From: Auanema rhodensis
Taxonomy: Eukaryota > Nematoda > Chromadorea > Rhabditida > Rhabditidae
DNA length: 64,000 nt
Reading direction: 5' to 3'
Assembly (NCBI GenBank): GCA_964057225.1
Contig: OZ059899.1
Coordinates: forward strand, 12,932,001-12,996,000
Positions 63,612 through 64,000 of this stretch are shown one piece after another. Numbering within the stretch: the stretch's first letter is position 1; every line of letters begins with the position of its first letter. The position numbers and the translations under genes were made by a program. The notes under the pieces are model-generated. The model saw nothing but the letters and a program-made list of their open reading frames with translations, searched no databases and had not been told where the DNA came from.

Positions 63612-64000
63612 CTAAGATAGAGAGATCCATGATGTTGAAAGAAGTGTAAGTGCTGAGGCATGTTGTAACAACATATGAACTATGTGTTTATGTTTACATA
63701 TAACTATTTGTTTTTGTTTATTTTTGCTTCATTTTCTGTCAATTTTTTGAGATTTTCTTCTCTTTTTGAACTTTTTTTACGCTTTTTGCAGCATTATCCT
63801 TATGCGAGCATAGAAGAAAGAAAAGGAAAAATAGATGAAAATCACACGAAAGAAGTAAATGAAGTGTAGGTAGTAGTTACAGTAATCACAATACAAGTTA
63901 TATTATACATTGGATGCAGATAGTTTTAGAAATTTGATTGAAAATAACAAAAGCAGCTGAGAATTAGAGGCAAAAGATGTGAAAATATATGTAATAAGTT
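63612..64000 (-). other. Probable unc-79 intron running off the window
   Basis: No coding exon is seen in these 389 bases. They should be intronic, because the exon ending at 63611 has an acceptor (tctatcttag) and encodes an internal part of UNC-79. Confidence 0.55.

Overview
This window looks like nuclear DNA of a nematode. The genes have many short introns, often 39-50 bp. AG acceptors sit a few bases upstream of many start codons, as expected for spliced-leader trans-splicing. There is a cluster of transthyretin-like (TTR) genes, a family expanded in nematodes, next to worm-type neuronal genes such as unc-79 and unc-119. The non-coding DNA is AT-rich, and the eastern half is full of CT/GA microsatellites. 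I cannot name the species. Exon structures were read by eye from splice signals, reading frame and remembered family alignments. Where I give an exon sum it is a whole number of codons.

West (1-19.2 kb) is gene-dense. It holds the 3' part of mitochondrial ATP synthase beta, then five same-strand genes with small gaps: PRMT5, MRPS26, PEX10, mitochondrial TrpRS and a PHF12-like PHD protein. They may form one operon. After them come unc-119 (+), VPS50/syndetin (-) and a Y-box cold-shock protein (+).

Middle (19.9-29.9 kb) is a DRG1 GTPase gene stretched over 10 kb. Its 5.2-kb second intron contains a complete gene on the opposite strand for an unrecognised single-pass membrane protein of about 600 residues. 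One DRG1 intron has a GC-AG boundary.

29.9-45.8 kb is a 16-kb gene desert. I could not assign a gene in it. It has a MITE-like inverted repeat, clusters of ACGTGAA-type motifs and several exon-like islands.

East (45.9-64 kb) holds an SBSPON-like secreted protein whose somatomedin-B domain is split by about 170 extra residues. Five tandem TTR-like genes share intron positions and phases, and one has a stop-free intron of 81 bases. The window closes with the C-terminal part of UNC-79, a NALCN-channel partner, on the minus strand, running off the edge.

Functional themes are mitochondrial and peroxisomal housekeeping in the west, endosome and lipid-anchor traffic around 12-18 kb, and secreted or neuronal proteins in the east. 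No prokaryotic element, CRISPR array, rRNA or tRNA was found.
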